10,415 nt of DNA, taken from Thermoplasmata archaeon. GTDB taxonomy: Archaea; Thermoplasmatota; Thermoplasmata; Halarchaeoplasmatales; Halarchaeoplasmataceae. Shown here piece after piece: positions 1-6,572 of the stretch (position 1 is its first letter; the number at the start of each line of letters is the position of its first letter). The notes under the pieces were generated by a model that worked only from the letters and a program-made list of their open reading frames with translations, was not told where the DNA came from and searched no databases. The stretch spans positions 1-10,415 of the forward strand of contig SKVC01000122.1 in the NCBI GenBank assembly GCA_007129655.1. Reading direction: 5' to 3'. A program made the position numbers and the translations under genes.

Positions 1-527
1 GATTCATACTCGAAGGAGGCAAGGTTTTATCGGAAGAGATACCTCCGTTACTTACACGCATGGACGTACCAGAACACTGGAGATTCGTTATAGTCAGTCC
101 GAAGAACGTTGAAGCATACGATGAAGACGAAGAGCGGCCGATAATGGACGAGATGAAGGTGGACATGGAATTCCCACAAAATATCTGTCACCACATAGTC
201 ATGGGGATATTACCGTCTCTTAAATCAAAAGACATCGAAGACTTCGGTTTTCATCTATCTAAATTACAACGTCTGGTCGGCGAATCTTTCGAGCCCTTCC
301 AAGGAGGTGTTTTCCACCCGGCTATCTCTGAAGTGATAGCTGAACTGGATAAGGTAACACACGGTGCCGGTCAGAGTTCCTGGGGCCCCACAGCCTATGG
401 TTTGATCGAGGCAGAAAAAGCCGATAAGATAAAAAAGCACATGGTCAAATGGTTGAATAATAAGAACATCGATGCCTATGTGTTGATCGCAGAACCGTCC
501 AACCATGGTGCCATGATACGTACTTAA
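1..527 (+). CDS. Beta-ribofuranosylaminobenzene 5'-phosphate synthase, C-terminal half (5' end outside window)
   Basis: This GHMP-kinase-superfamily enzyme condenses PRPP with 4-aminobenzoate or 4-hydroxybenzoate, releasing CO2 and PPi. It is the committed cytoplasmic step toward the methanopterin side chain. The open frame runs back from the ATG at 60 to the window edge (first full codon at 3), and those 19 extra residues (FILEGGKVLSEEIP...) read as coding, so the ATG at 60 is internal. About 174 residues are visible, roughly half of the usual 320-340. The diagnostic signature is the glycine-rich GAGQSSWGPTAYGL near codon 120 of the visible part, which stands where GHMP enzymes have their third, phosphate-loop-supporting motif. 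The tail AEPSNHGAMI is also typical of the family. The stop codon overlaps the end of the convergent DUF1611 gene by 4 bases. The promoter and start cannot be seen. Confidence 0.9.
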   Translation, partial: FILEGGKVLSEEIPPLLTRMDVPEHWRFVIVSPKNVEAYDEDEERPIMDEMKVDMEFPQNICHHIVMGILPSLKSKDIEDFGFHLSKLQRLVGESFEPFQGGVFHPAISEVIAELDKVTHGAGQSSWGPTAYGLIEAEKADKIKKHMVKWLNNKNIDAYVLIAEPSNHGAMIRT

Positions 528-1567
528 ACTATATCTATCATGGCCTTCGCCAGCTTTCCAGGCTCCGCGAGGGCATCGGCCGTTGGTATCCCGAGTTCAC
601 TCTCGTACCGTTTCACCCATTCGGTCACTTCTTCTTTAGTCAACTTCTCAGGGTTGAGTCCCAGCGCAATAACTTTGCTGCCGGAGAACATCTCCAGTAG
701 CTGTATCTCTTCTTCCGCCGTGGGCATGGGCCATCTGATCTCGTCCTCCCGATAATGTCGGTATTTACGGCCCGGGGAGTGCTGCAGTACTATACCGTCG
801 GGCTGGCTGGCCGCTAGAACCGCTCTGGAGCCGCAAACGTAGGCCGGATGAGAGATACTGCCCTGGCCCTCAACTAGTATGACGTCGGGCTCGTGATCCT
901 TCCATGCACGCCATATCTGGTATTCCAGTTCGCCGACCATGTAGTCCGGTACGGTGGAATCCAAGGGTAAACCATATTCGGTGCCCTGCAGCAGACCCGT
1001 CTGCCCGGTAGCCACCCATTCGACGTCGATATGCTTCTTCAATTCTTCGTAAACGGCGATCAACGCCGTTCGCTTGCCGATGGAACTGTCGGTACCCATG
1101 AACGCAACGGTTTTAGCACCGACCTCTTTCTTACGGTTATTGAAGTAGTGTAATTCTTCAAGAGGAGGAGATCTTCTTATATCTGTTAATACAACACCGT
1201 TTTGAAGAGCAAGTTCGGACAACTCCAGATCGTCGTTTAGATAGTGATGCAGCCCGGAGATGATGTCCAAACCGTTATGTATGGCTGCGATCACATGAAC
1301 TCTAAAATTATCCGGGAGGAATCCTCCTATGGTGGCGACACCGACTATCAATATCTCCGCATCGACTTCTTTTAAAGCCTCTTCGACGGTTCCGTATATG
1401 GGAACGGACTTACAGTGAGATACAACTTCATCGGTAGTAGAACCGGTAAACTTGTAATCTATCACCGCTGTAATATCGTATCTGGTACTGTAGCGCAGTA
1501 ATCCATGTGACGTCTTAGCAGTCGACCGGTCCAGGTAGCCGTCGGTAAGTATGAGAGCTTTCTTCAT
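524..1567 (-). CDS. DUF1611 family P-loop protein (DgcN-like)
   Basis: A 347-residue cytoplasmic protein of the DUF1611 family. The N-terminal part (about 1-140) is Rossmann-like. The C-terminal part (about 150-345) is a P-loop domain with a Walker A-type GTDSSIGKRT at 158-167 and a conserved VEGQGSISHP at 232-241. It has no signal peptide or membrane segment. From family knowledge, a bacterial member, DgcN, was described as a D-glutamate N-acetyltransferase. Whether archaeal members do this is unknown, and no amino-acid catabolism gene lies beside it here, so the substrate is not assigned. The start is supported by a TATA-like box about 28 nt upstream and no Shine-Dalgarno, as expected for a leaderless mRNA. 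The 3' end overlaps the beta-RFAP synthase gene tail to tail by 4 bases, so no terminator fits between them. Confidence 0.85.
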   Translation of the reverse strand: MKKALILTDGYLDRSTAKTSHGLLRYSTRYDITAVIDYKFTGSTTDEVVSHCKSVPIYGTVEEALKEVDAEILIVGVATIGGFLPDNFRVHVIAAIHNGLDIISGLHHYLNDDLELSELALQNGVVLTDIRRSPPLEELHYFNNRKKEVGAKTVAFMGTDSSIGKRTALIAVYEELKKHIDVEWVATGQTGLLQGTEYGLPLDSTVPDYMVGELEYQIWRAWKDHEPDVILVEGQGSISHPAYVCGSRAVLAASQPDGIVLQHSPGRKYRHYREDEIRWPMPTAEEEIQLLEMFSGSKVIALGLNPEKLTKEEVTEWVKRYESELGIPTADALAEPGKLAKAMIDIV

Positions 1568-1590
1568 GTTAACAACATATCGTAGATATT

Positions 1591-1601
1591 CATAAATTTT
1601 T
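1591..1601 (-). promoter_or_regulatory. TATA box for the DUF1611 gene
   Basis: On the minus strand this reads AAAAATTTATG, centred about 28 nt before the ATG at 1567. That is the archaeal TATA-to-start-site distance, so transcription should begin at or next to the start codon. No ribosome-binding sequence lies between, which fits a leaderless transcript. Confidence 0.5.
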
Positions 1602-1633
1602 GGCCTTTATGGCGCCTCGCAGCATCAGTAACA

Positions 1634-1643
1634 TTTATTAATA
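1634..1643 (+). promoter_or_regulatory. TATA box for the ribosomal protein operon
   Basis: TTTATTAATA is the best TATA match ahead of rpl18e. It predicts a transcription start near 1663-1668 and therefore a leader of about 80 nt, unlike the leaderless genes nearby. A weaker AT-rich element at 1687-1693 (TAATATT) would put the start near 1716 instead. The sequence alone cannot decide between them. Confidence 0.45.
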
Positions 1644-1704
1644 CCATGCCTTCTGATTGACGACACTTCCCCATGTAGTTGGAATGTAATATTCAAACTA
1701 ACTT

Positions 1705-1726
1705 GGAATTTTCATAAAAAAATTCC
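1705..1726 (+). promoter_or_regulatory. Perfect 8-bp inverted repeat in the rpl18e leader
   Basis: GGAATTTT (1705-1712) and AAAATTCC (1719-1726) are perfect complements around a 6-nt loop, CATAAA. The repeat ends 7 bases before the GGAGGAG ribosome-binding site (1734-1740) of rpl18e. As RNA it could form a hairpin next to the initiation region; as DNA it could be an operator if the more proximal TATA is used. A second TTGGAAT occurs at 1679-1685, so a competing pairing with ATTCC at 1722-1726 is possible. A regulatory function is inferred. Confidence 0.45.
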
Positions 1727-1746
1727 GAGAGTCGGAGGAGTCAGAT

Positions 1747-2109
1747 ATGGCAATAAAAAATAAGACGAACCCTAACCTTGTGCGTCTGATAAACGACCTC
1801 AAGGAGAAGGCGAGAAAAGAAGAAGCCCCGATCTGGCGAGACGTGGCGGAAAGGTTGGAGAAGTCCTCTAAAAATTGGGCTGAGGTAAACCTTTCTACCA
1901 TCCAGAGATATACCAGCGATGGTGATTTAGTTCTGGTTCCGGGTAAAGTATTAGCATCCGGATATCTCACTAAGAAACTTACAATAGGGGCTTTCAGGGC
2001 TAGCGAAAGAGCTAAACAGATGATCGAAGAGTCCGGAGGTAAATTCATAACCATCCAAGAGATGGCAGAAAAGAACCCGAAGGGCAGCGGTATAAGGATA
2101 ATGGGGTGA
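1747..2109 (+). CDS. rpl18e: Large ribosomal subunit protein eL18 (L18e)
   Basis: Structural protein of the archaeal 50S subunit, related to bacterial L15 and eukaryotic L18. At 120 residues it is full length. Family marks are the basic N-terminus MAIKNKTNPNLVRLINDL, the central VPGKVLASG stretch (about 59-67) and the C-terminal GGKFITIQEM followed by NPKGSGIRIMG. The start is set by a good GGAGGAG site 6 nt upstream. It is the first gene of the operon rpl18e-rpl13-rps9-rpoN, with only 4 bases to rpl13, so the two are probably translationally coupled. The leader holds an inverted repeat that may regulate the whole operon. Confidence 0.97.
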   Translation: MAIKNKTNPNLVRLINDLKEKARKEEAPIWRDVAERLEKSSKNWAEVNLSTIQRYTSDGDLVLVPGKVLASGYLTKKLTIGAFRASERAKQMIEESGGKFITIQEMAEKNPKGSGIRIMG

Positions 2110-2113
2110 AATA

Positions 2114-2524
2114 ATGAAGGTATATGATGCACAAGATAAGATTCTAGGAAGATTAGCAACCCATATAGTTAAGGACCTTTTAGCCGGTGAAGAAGTAAAT
2201 GTAATAAACGCAGAGAAAGCCTTCATAACCGGTAGAAAGGACGACATACTTGCAGATTATAGACAACGAAGGGACAGAGGCAAGCAGAGAAAAGGTCCCT
2301 TCTATCCCAGCAGACCGGAGAAACTGTTCAAACGAACGGTCCGTGGTATGTTACCCTATCAACAGCCTAGAGGACGAAAGGCATATAAAAATCTCAGGAC
2401 ACATATCGGGATACCCAAAGGATTCGAAAAGATCAAGTTCGTTGAAGAAGATATTAAAACAGCAGAAGGACAGCCTGGGATAAATCTCGGAGAGATCTCA
2501 AGGCATCTAGGTGCAAAATTTTAG
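2114..2524 (+). CDS. rpl13: Large ribosomal subunit protein uL13
   Basis: A 50S subunit protein of 136 residues, the usual archaeal size. It opens with KVYDAQDKILGRLATHI, the conserved uL13 N-terminus, followed by VNVINAEKAFITG. It carries the archaeal/eukaryotic-type basic segment RTVRGMLPYQQPRGRKAYKNL (about 74-94), and ends in EISRHLGAKF. The run ggggtga overlapping the end of rpl18e serves as its ribosome-binding site. The gaps are 4 bases before and 11 bases after, so it lies inside the operon. Confidence 0.97.
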   Translation: MKVYDAQDKILGRLATHIVKDLLAGEEVNVINAEKAFITGRKDDILADYRQRRDRGKQRKGPFYPSRPEKLFKRTVRGMLPYQQPRGRKAYKNLRTHIGIPKGFEKIKFVEEDIKTAEGQPGINLGEISRHLGAKF

Positions 2525-2535
2525 AGGTATGAACA

Positions 2536-2943
2536 ATGGCAGAAAAAAAGATATTGACCCGAACAGGTAAACGAAAAACTGCAATAGCCAAGGCCACGAT
2601 CAAGGCCGGCAAAGGAAGGGTCCGAATCAACAGTGTCCCCTTAGATATTCATCACCCGGAAATGGCTAAACTAAAGATCATGGAACCGATCCAGCTCGTA
2701 GGTTCACGAGCGGATAAGGTGGATCTTGAAGTTAACATCTCAGGAGGCGGTATAACTGGTCAAGCAGGAGCAGCGAGAACGGCCATAGCCCTTTGTTTCG
2801 TAGACTACTTTGAAGACTCAGAACTAGAGGAATTGTTCAAGGAATACGACAGAAGCCTTCTCGTATCCGATCCAAGAAGAAAACTACCGAAACAACCACT
2901 CGGACGCGGTGCAAGGAAGAAACGGCAGAAATCATACAGGTGA
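2536..2943 (+). CDS. rps9: Small ribosomal subunit protein uS9
   Basis: A 30S subunit protein of 135 residues, full length for archaea. The N-terminus LTRTGKRKTAIAKATIKAGKG, the middle SGGGITGQAGAARTAIA (about 70-86) and the basic tail RKKRQKSYR are all uS9 signatures. The tail is expected to reach the P-site tRNA anticodon, as known for the family. The ribosome-binding site GAGGT (2524-2528) overlaps the rpl13 stop codon, and 8 bases separate the stop from rpoN. Confidence 0.97.
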   Translation: MAEKKILTRTGKRKTAIAKATIKAGKGRVRINSVPLDIHHPEMAKLKIMEPIQLVGSRADKVDLEVNISGGGITGQAGAARTAIALCFVDYFEDSELEELFKEYDRSLLVSDPRRKLPKQPLGRGARKKRQKSYR

Positions 2944-2951
2944 TGTGAAAT

Positions 2952-3140
2952 ATGATAATACCTGTAAGATGTTTCAGTTGTGGAAAAGTGGTAGGCAATG
3001 TATACGAGATATACCGAAATAGAGTCGATAAGGGAGACGACCCCGGAGAAGTAATGGACGAACTCGGTATAGACCGATATTGCTGCCGAAGGATGCTCTT
3101 AGCCCATACGGACCTTATCGACGAGGTCAAAAAATTTTAA
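2952..3140 (+). CDS. rpoN: DNA-directed RNA polymerase subunit N (Rpb10 homologue)
   Basis: A small zinc-binding subunit of the archaeal RNA polymerase, 62 residues. The N-terminal IPVRCFSCGKVVGN has the CxxC pair C7 and C10, and DRYCCRRMLL has the adjacent pair C44-C45; together they form the Rpb10 zinc site. The ATG follows a GGTGATG stretch at the rps9 stop. It is the last protein gene of the operon. In many archaea rpoK, enolase and rps2 follow; here only a hairpin and a tRNA do. It is unrelated to bacterial sigma-54, which shares the symbol. Confidence 0.97.
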   Translation: MIIPVRCFSCGKVVGNVYEIYRNRVDKGDDPGEVMDELGIDRYCCRRMLLAHTDLIDEVKKF

Positions 3141-3157
3141 GTGAGAAAAAATCTCAC
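3141..3157 (+). other. Hairpin between rpoN and tRNA-Pro
   Basis: GTGAGA (3141-3146) and TCTCAC (3152-3157) form a perfect 6-bp stem with a five-A loop. It starts on the base after the rpoN stop and ends 3 bases before the tRNA. It may insulate or guide processing of an rpoN-tRNA cotranscript. On the minus strand the loop is a T-run, so it could also help end read-through from the MATE gene. The AT-rich ATTTTAA just before it (3134-3140) could be a weak tRNA promoter. Confidence 0.4.
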
Positions 3158-3160
3158 TAC

Positions 3161-3238
3161 GGGGCCGTAGGGTAGCTTGGTCCATCCTTCTAGCATGGGG
3201 AGCTAGGAACCCGAATTCAAATTTCGGCGGCCCCACCA
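3161..3238 (+). tRNA. tRNA-Pro (anticodon GGG)
   Basis: The cloverleaf is clear. The acceptor stem pairs GGGGCCG (3161-3167) with CGGCCCC (3228-3234), with discriminator A at 3235 and an encoded CCA at 3236-3238. The anticodon stem CTAGC/GCTAG encloses the loop ATGGGGA, giving anticodon GGG at 3197-3199, which reads CCC and CCU proline codons. The D-loop has the GG pair (TTGG, 3177-3180). The T-arm CCGAA-TTCAAAT-TTCGG is complete. No intron is present. It lies 20 bases after rpoN and 11 bases before the convergent MATE stop, so it may be cotranscribed with the ribosomal operon. Confidence 0.95.
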
Positions 3239-3245
3239 CTTCCTC

Positions 3246-3263
3246 TTTTTTATCCTCTTTTTT
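3246..3263 (+). terminator. Double T-tract terminator after tRNA-Pro
   Basis: Two runs of six T (3246-3251 and 3258-3263) lie 8 and 20 bases after the tRNA. Oligo-T tracts without a strong hairpin are typical archaeal terminators. They overlap the last codons of the convergent MATE gene. They would end the ribosomal operon and the tRNA. Confidence 0.6.
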
Positions 3264-4671
3264 CACTACGTGTAAAAACCGGTGTTTTATCACTGATCAC
3301 CTTTTCTTTCCATTTACCTAGAGAAAGCACTACCAATGCTACGGATGCAGATATAACGTTACTCAATCCCATGCCTATCCAAACACCCGTTGACTGCAAG
3401 CCCATATATAGCGCAAGTATATAGCATAAAGGAACCCTGAGTCCCCAAAGTCTTAGGATGTCCAATCCCATCATGTACTTGGTATGTCCCGAACCTTCGA
3501 AGACTGCATTAACCGCTCTGAACATACCGAAGAAAGGCATGCTCAGGGAGAATATAAGCAAAAATTCGGTGCCGATCCGTATCACTTCCGGATCCTGGTT
3601 GAATATACTGATAAATTCCCGACGCAATAGAAATAGTGCTATCGTACAAACCGCCATGAGGCCCGCTAAGGTGACCATACCCTTCTTAACTACCTCTTCA
3701 GCCCGCTCTTTTTGATCCGCTCCTAGATTCTGTCCAACCATCGTACTCATAGCAACCGCAAGCCCGCCCATTAGGATGAACATGACCCCCAGAACACGAT
3801 CTCCGGCATTGTAAGCAGCTAAAGATGCTTCACTATTGTGTACCCTGGCGATTATGAAGGTAAGTACTACGAAACCAAAGGCAGTACCGCTGTTGCCTAT
3901 ACTGGCGGGTGCACCGATCTTAAAGAATTTTTTCAATCTCGCCATGTCCGGTTTCATATTTTTTAATTTCAGCACTATACCGACTTTACCACTGAATATA
4001 AGATACATTGCGATGATAGCTGCTATCATCCTCGTTAAAAAAGTGGCAAAAGCGGCTCCGAATATTCCCCATTCCGGAAACGGTCCTATACCGTATATGA
4101 ACATAGGATCAAGTACTATGTTCGCCCCTACAGATACGGCGGTGATCAACATTGGTGTAAGAGTGTCCCCCCATGCCCTAAGTATGAAGGCAAAGGCCAT
4201 GAAGGTGAACATAAAGGGCTGACCGAGAAATATTGTCCTCATGAAGATAGTTCCTTTGGCAGCAACTTCGGGACTATCGTGTAGTATAAAATCAAGCAAA
4301 TAAGGAGAGATAAAAAATCCAAGTACTGCAACGAAGGATGAAAACACTAGAAAAAAGAAGAATAACTGCCCGGCATCTAACTCAGCTTCCTTGAGGTGTC
4401 CTGCTCCTGTGTGCTGTGAAATAAGTGCGATAGCGGCTATACCAAAACCGGTGCCTATGGAGACCATCAACCATACCAAGGGCCAAGAAACCTGTGTTGC
4501 CGCAAGAGCTTCTTTCCCGGATTCGGGGCCCATGTTCCCCAGCCAGTATGTATCCGCAAGATTGTAACCGATCTGCAGCACCGACTCTATCATGATGGGC
4601 CACCCCATTAGGAACATGGTGGGGACTATCTTCCCTTTTAATAGGTCCGGTTTCTTTCTATCTTTCAGCAC
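3250..4671 (-). CDS. MATE family multidrug/organic cation efflux transporter
   Basis: A 473-residue integral membrane protein of the NorM/DinF-like MATE family, which exports cationic compounds in exchange for Na+ or H+. It shows two MatE repeats (about 20-180 and 245-405) and a hydrophobic pattern consistent with 12 helices. Family-like stretches include GWPIMIESVLQIGYNLADTY (24-43), AYNAGDRVLGVMFILMGGLA and MVGQNLGA. The coupling ion and the drug cannot be read from the sequence. The start is GTG at 4671: a TATA box lies 26 nt upstream and no Shine-Dalgarno is seen, so the transcript is probably leaderless. It diverges from the glycosyltransferase gene and converges on tRNA-Pro. Confidence 0.92.
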   Translation of the reverse strand: MLKDRKKPDLLKGKIVPTMFLMGWPIMIESVLQIGYNLADTYWLGNMGPESGKEALAATQVSWPLVWLMVSIGTGFGIAAIALISQHTGAGHLKEAELDAGQLFFFFLVFSSFVAVLGFFISPYLLDFILHDSPEVAAKGTIFMRTIFLGQPFMFTFMAFAFILRAWGDTLTPMLITAVSVGANIVLDPMFIYGIGPFPEWGIFGAAFATFLTRMIAAIIAMYLIFSGKVGIVLKLKNMKPDMARLKKFFKIGAPASIGNSGTAFGFVVLTFIIARVHNSEASLAAYNAGDRVLGVMFILMGGLAVAMSTMVGQNLGADQKERAEEVVKKGMVTLAGLMAVCTIALFLLRREFISIFNQDPEVIRIGTEFLLIFSLSMPFFGMFRAVNAVFEGSGHTKYMMGLDILRLWGLRVPLCYILALYMGLQSTGVWIGMGLSNVISASVALVVLSLGKWKEKVISDKTPVFTRSEKRG

Positions 4672-4691
4672 GAAAGCACATTACTAAAAGG

Positions 4692-4702
4692 ATATATATA
4701 TA
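4692..4702 (-). promoter_or_regulatory. TATA box for the MATE gene
   Basis: An alternating AT run, ATATATATATA, is centred about 26 nt before the GTG start at 4671, the spacing for a leaderless archaeal transcript. It supports GTG as the true start. Confidence 0.6.
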
Positions 4703-4706
4703 CTAT

Positions 4707-4720
4707 TGCATAATCATGCA
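4707..4720. promoter_or_regulatory. Palindrome TGCAT-N4-ATGCA between divergent promoters
   Basis: A perfect 5-bp inverted repeat with a 4-base spacer lies directly upstream of the MATE TATA box and about 20 bases upstream of the glycosyltransferase TATA box. The position suits binding of a dimeric regulator acting on one or both genes. It is short and could be chance. Confidence 0.35.
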
Positions 4721-4740
4721 AGTATACACAGATAACACCA

Positions 4741-4747
4741 AAATATA
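4741..4747 (+). promoter_or_regulatory. TATA box for the glycosyltransferase gene
   Basis: AAATATA is centred about 34 nt before the ATG at 4778. It predicts a start site near 4770 and a leader of only a few bases. No Shine-Dalgarno is seen upstream of the ATG. Confidence 0.45.
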
Positions 4748-4777
4748 GTTGTATGAGCCCTTACTCTATCGGTTACC

Positions 4778-5599
4778 ATGCGAGTACTACATGTTTGCTC
4801 ACCGGATGCAGTTCCCATGCAGAACATATTTGCTACCTATAACAAATACTTCGGAAAACATGAGATCACAGCGGAACTTAAATTCGAAGCCGGTGATGTT
4901 AAGGATTTCGATATAATACACGGCCATTACGCACTGACGAAACCTGTAATAGGCGCTTACAAAGCGGCTAAAAAACATCGAAAACCCTTTGTTCTACACT
5001 GTCACGGTAGTGATGTTCGTCAGATAACTCATCAAGGCCCCAATAAATTACCTTTAAAGCATTCGCTAGTCAGCAATAGATTGCGAAAAAAAGCTGATGC
5101 AGTTATACTCAGTACCCCGGACCTTCTCAAATGGTCTAAAGGTCTCTATTTGGCCAATCCCGTTGACATAGAGATGTTCAAACCGATGGACGTAAAAAAA
5201 TCCGATAGGATACTTCTTTTAGGACGATTCACCGCCGGCGGTGGAATACTTTGTCACATCGACAAGAAAAAGAAATACGACTGCTTGAACTGGGGAGATG
5301 ACATACCGTTTCCTCCTAACGTAAAGATGCTCCCCTTCGTACCACATGATGATCTACCTAAGCTTTTCAACCGATACCGCAAGATGATAGGAGCACTTGT
5401 GGATCCTGTTTCTCTGGCACGTTTAGAGGCCATGGCTTGTGGATTGGAAACGTACACAGATTTTCCGATGGAATATTCCTCATATTACGGCTTCGAGAAT
5501 CCGGACGAAGTCGATGACCCAAGAGGTTTCGTGAAAAGATATCATCATCCCGAAAAGATAGTCGAAGTTTTATCGGATATCTATCGAAGCATATTGTAG
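4778..5599 (+). CDS. Short GT4-like glycosyltransferase
   Basis: A 273-residue protein resembling GT-B fold, family 4 glycosyltransferases, which move a sugar from an activated donor to an acceptor. Visible marks are the N-terminal RVLHVCSPD strand, HGHYALT (48-54), FVLHCHGSDVR (71-81), ANPVDIEMFKP (126-136), the LLLGRF strand (146-151) and LEAMACG (216-222). It is about 100 residues shorter than usual, mostly missing from the C-terminal nucleotide-sugar domain. The EX7E motif appears as D209-x7-E217, so the first acid is Asp. No membrane segment is obvious. Donor and acceptor are unknown, and no polysaccharide cluster surrounds it. It ends 3 bases from the convergent exchanger gene; the T5 run 5600-5604 may stop transcription. 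Confidence 0.75.
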   Translation: MRVLHVCSPDAVPMQNIFATYNKYFGKHEITAELKFEAGDVKDFDIIHGHYALTKPVIGAYKAAKKHRKPFVLHCHGSDVRQITHQGPNKLPLKHSLVSNRLRKKADAVILSTPDLLKWSKGLYLANPVDIEMFKPMDVKKSDRILLLGRFTAGGGILCHIDKKKKYDCLNWGDDIPFPPNVKMLPFVPHDDLPKLFNRYRKMIGALVDPVSLARLEAMACGLETYTDFPMEYSSYYGFENPDEVDDPRGFVKRYHHPEKIVEVLSDIYRSIL

Positions 5600-5602
5600 T
5601 TT

Positions 5603-6550
5603 TTACGGCATGTAAAGATATACTAGATATATCAAGTAAGACACAAACATAAGAAATCCTTCAAATCGAGATATTCTATTTCCTGAAATAACAATAATCG
5701 CTAAAAGTAACCCTACACCTGTCATTATCATCATACCGATGTACATATCTGCTGTCACCTTCAAGGGTAATATCAGCGCGCATACACCGATGACAAGCAA
5801 TATGTTCAGTATATTGGCACCGATCACGTTTCCGATAGAGATATCGAATTGCTTCCTATGAGATGCCATGGATGATGTAGCTAGCTCGGGAAGGGATGTA
5901 GCCATCCCGATCATAGACATGCCTATAACACCACCGGATAATCCAAAATGTCCCATATAAAATACAGCGCTAGATATCATCAATTCGGCACCGATAATAA
6001 TGCAACCTATACCGACTAGAATTTTCAAAGCATCTTTTTTCGAACTGCCGTTTTTTACTATCCCCAATTCAAGAACTTTATTTCGCTCTTTGGATCGATT
6101 AGTTTCCCTGATCATGTAAATCATATATAATATTAAAAACAGTATCAGGATCATTCCATGCCATCTCTGAATCAGACCCCCGATGGATAATAACAACATA
6201 AGGATCATGGCACCCACCATAAATGGAATTTCTTTTCTTATTATTCCTTCCTTTACCTTTATAGGGCGTATCATGGAACTGACACCTAAAACAAGCAGAG
6301 TATTTGCGATAACGGAACCGATTACATTGCCTACGGCCATCTCCGTTTGACTTTTTAAGGTGGCGTTGATACTCGAAGCCATCTCGGGAAGGGTCGTACC
6401 GAATGATATCAAGGTCATACCTATAATAAGACTCGGAACCCCGAATCTTACCGCCATAGATGCACCACCGGTGACTAGAAAGTCCGCTCCCTTTACAAGA
6501 ACGAAAACCCCTGCGGCAAACAGCAATGTCCATAGTAACACCGTTAACAT
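5603..6550 (-). CDS. CaCA family sodium/calcium exchanger
   Basis: A 315-residue membrane antiporter of the YrbG/NCX_Mj group, expected to have 10 helices in two inverted halves and to exchange Na+ for Ca2+ across the cytoplasmic membrane. Alpha-repeat 1 has ISFGTTLPEMASS (48-60, ligand E56) and GNVIGSVIANTLLVLG (74-89). Alpha-repeat 2 has GMATSLPELATSS (215-227, ligand E222) and GNVIGANILNILLVIG (240-255). A charged loop at about 149-174 separates the halves. The repeat-1 position that is Asn in NCX_Mj (N81, from memory) is Val80 here, while repeat 2 keeps Asn246 where NCX_Mj has Asp240. The start is supported by a TATA box 27 nt upstream and no Shine-Dalgarno. It lies 52 bases downstream of the cupin gene on the same strand, with its own promoter. 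Confidence 0.9.
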   Translation of the reverse strand: MLTVLLWTLLFAAGVFVLVKGADFLVTGGASMAVRFGVPSLIIGMTLISFGTTLPEMASSINATLKSQTEMAVGNVIGSVIANTLLVLGVSSMIRPIKVKEGIIRKEIPFMVGAMILMLLLSIGGLIQRWHGMILILFLILYMIYMIRETNRSKERNKVLELGIVKNGSSKKDALKILVGIGCIIIGAELMISSAVFYMGHFGLSGGVIGMSMIGMATSLPELATSSMASHRKQFDISIGNVIGANILNILLVIGVCALILPLKVTADMYIGMMIMTGVGLLLAIIVISGNRISRFEGFLMFVSYLIYLVYLYMP

Positions 6551-6572
6551 GGTATATCCTGATCGGAACCGG

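Noticed and set aside
264..506. Open frame on the minus strand inside the beta-RFAP synthase gene
   Set aside because: It is antisense to a well-recognised conserved protein, has no motif and no ribosome-binding site.
1682..1694. GAAT-GTAAT-ATTC inverted repeat in the rpl18e leader
   Set aside because: Only 4 AT-rich base pairs, which is expected by chance.
1698..2247. Two long minus-strand open frames across rpl18e and rpl13
   Set aside because: They are mirror frames of conserved ribosomal genes; the hydrophobic translations come from reading Lys/Glu-rich codons backwards.
3836..4222. Plus-strand 128-codon open frame inside the MATE gene
   Set aside because: Antisense to a membrane protein with clear family features; no promoter or ribosome-binding site.
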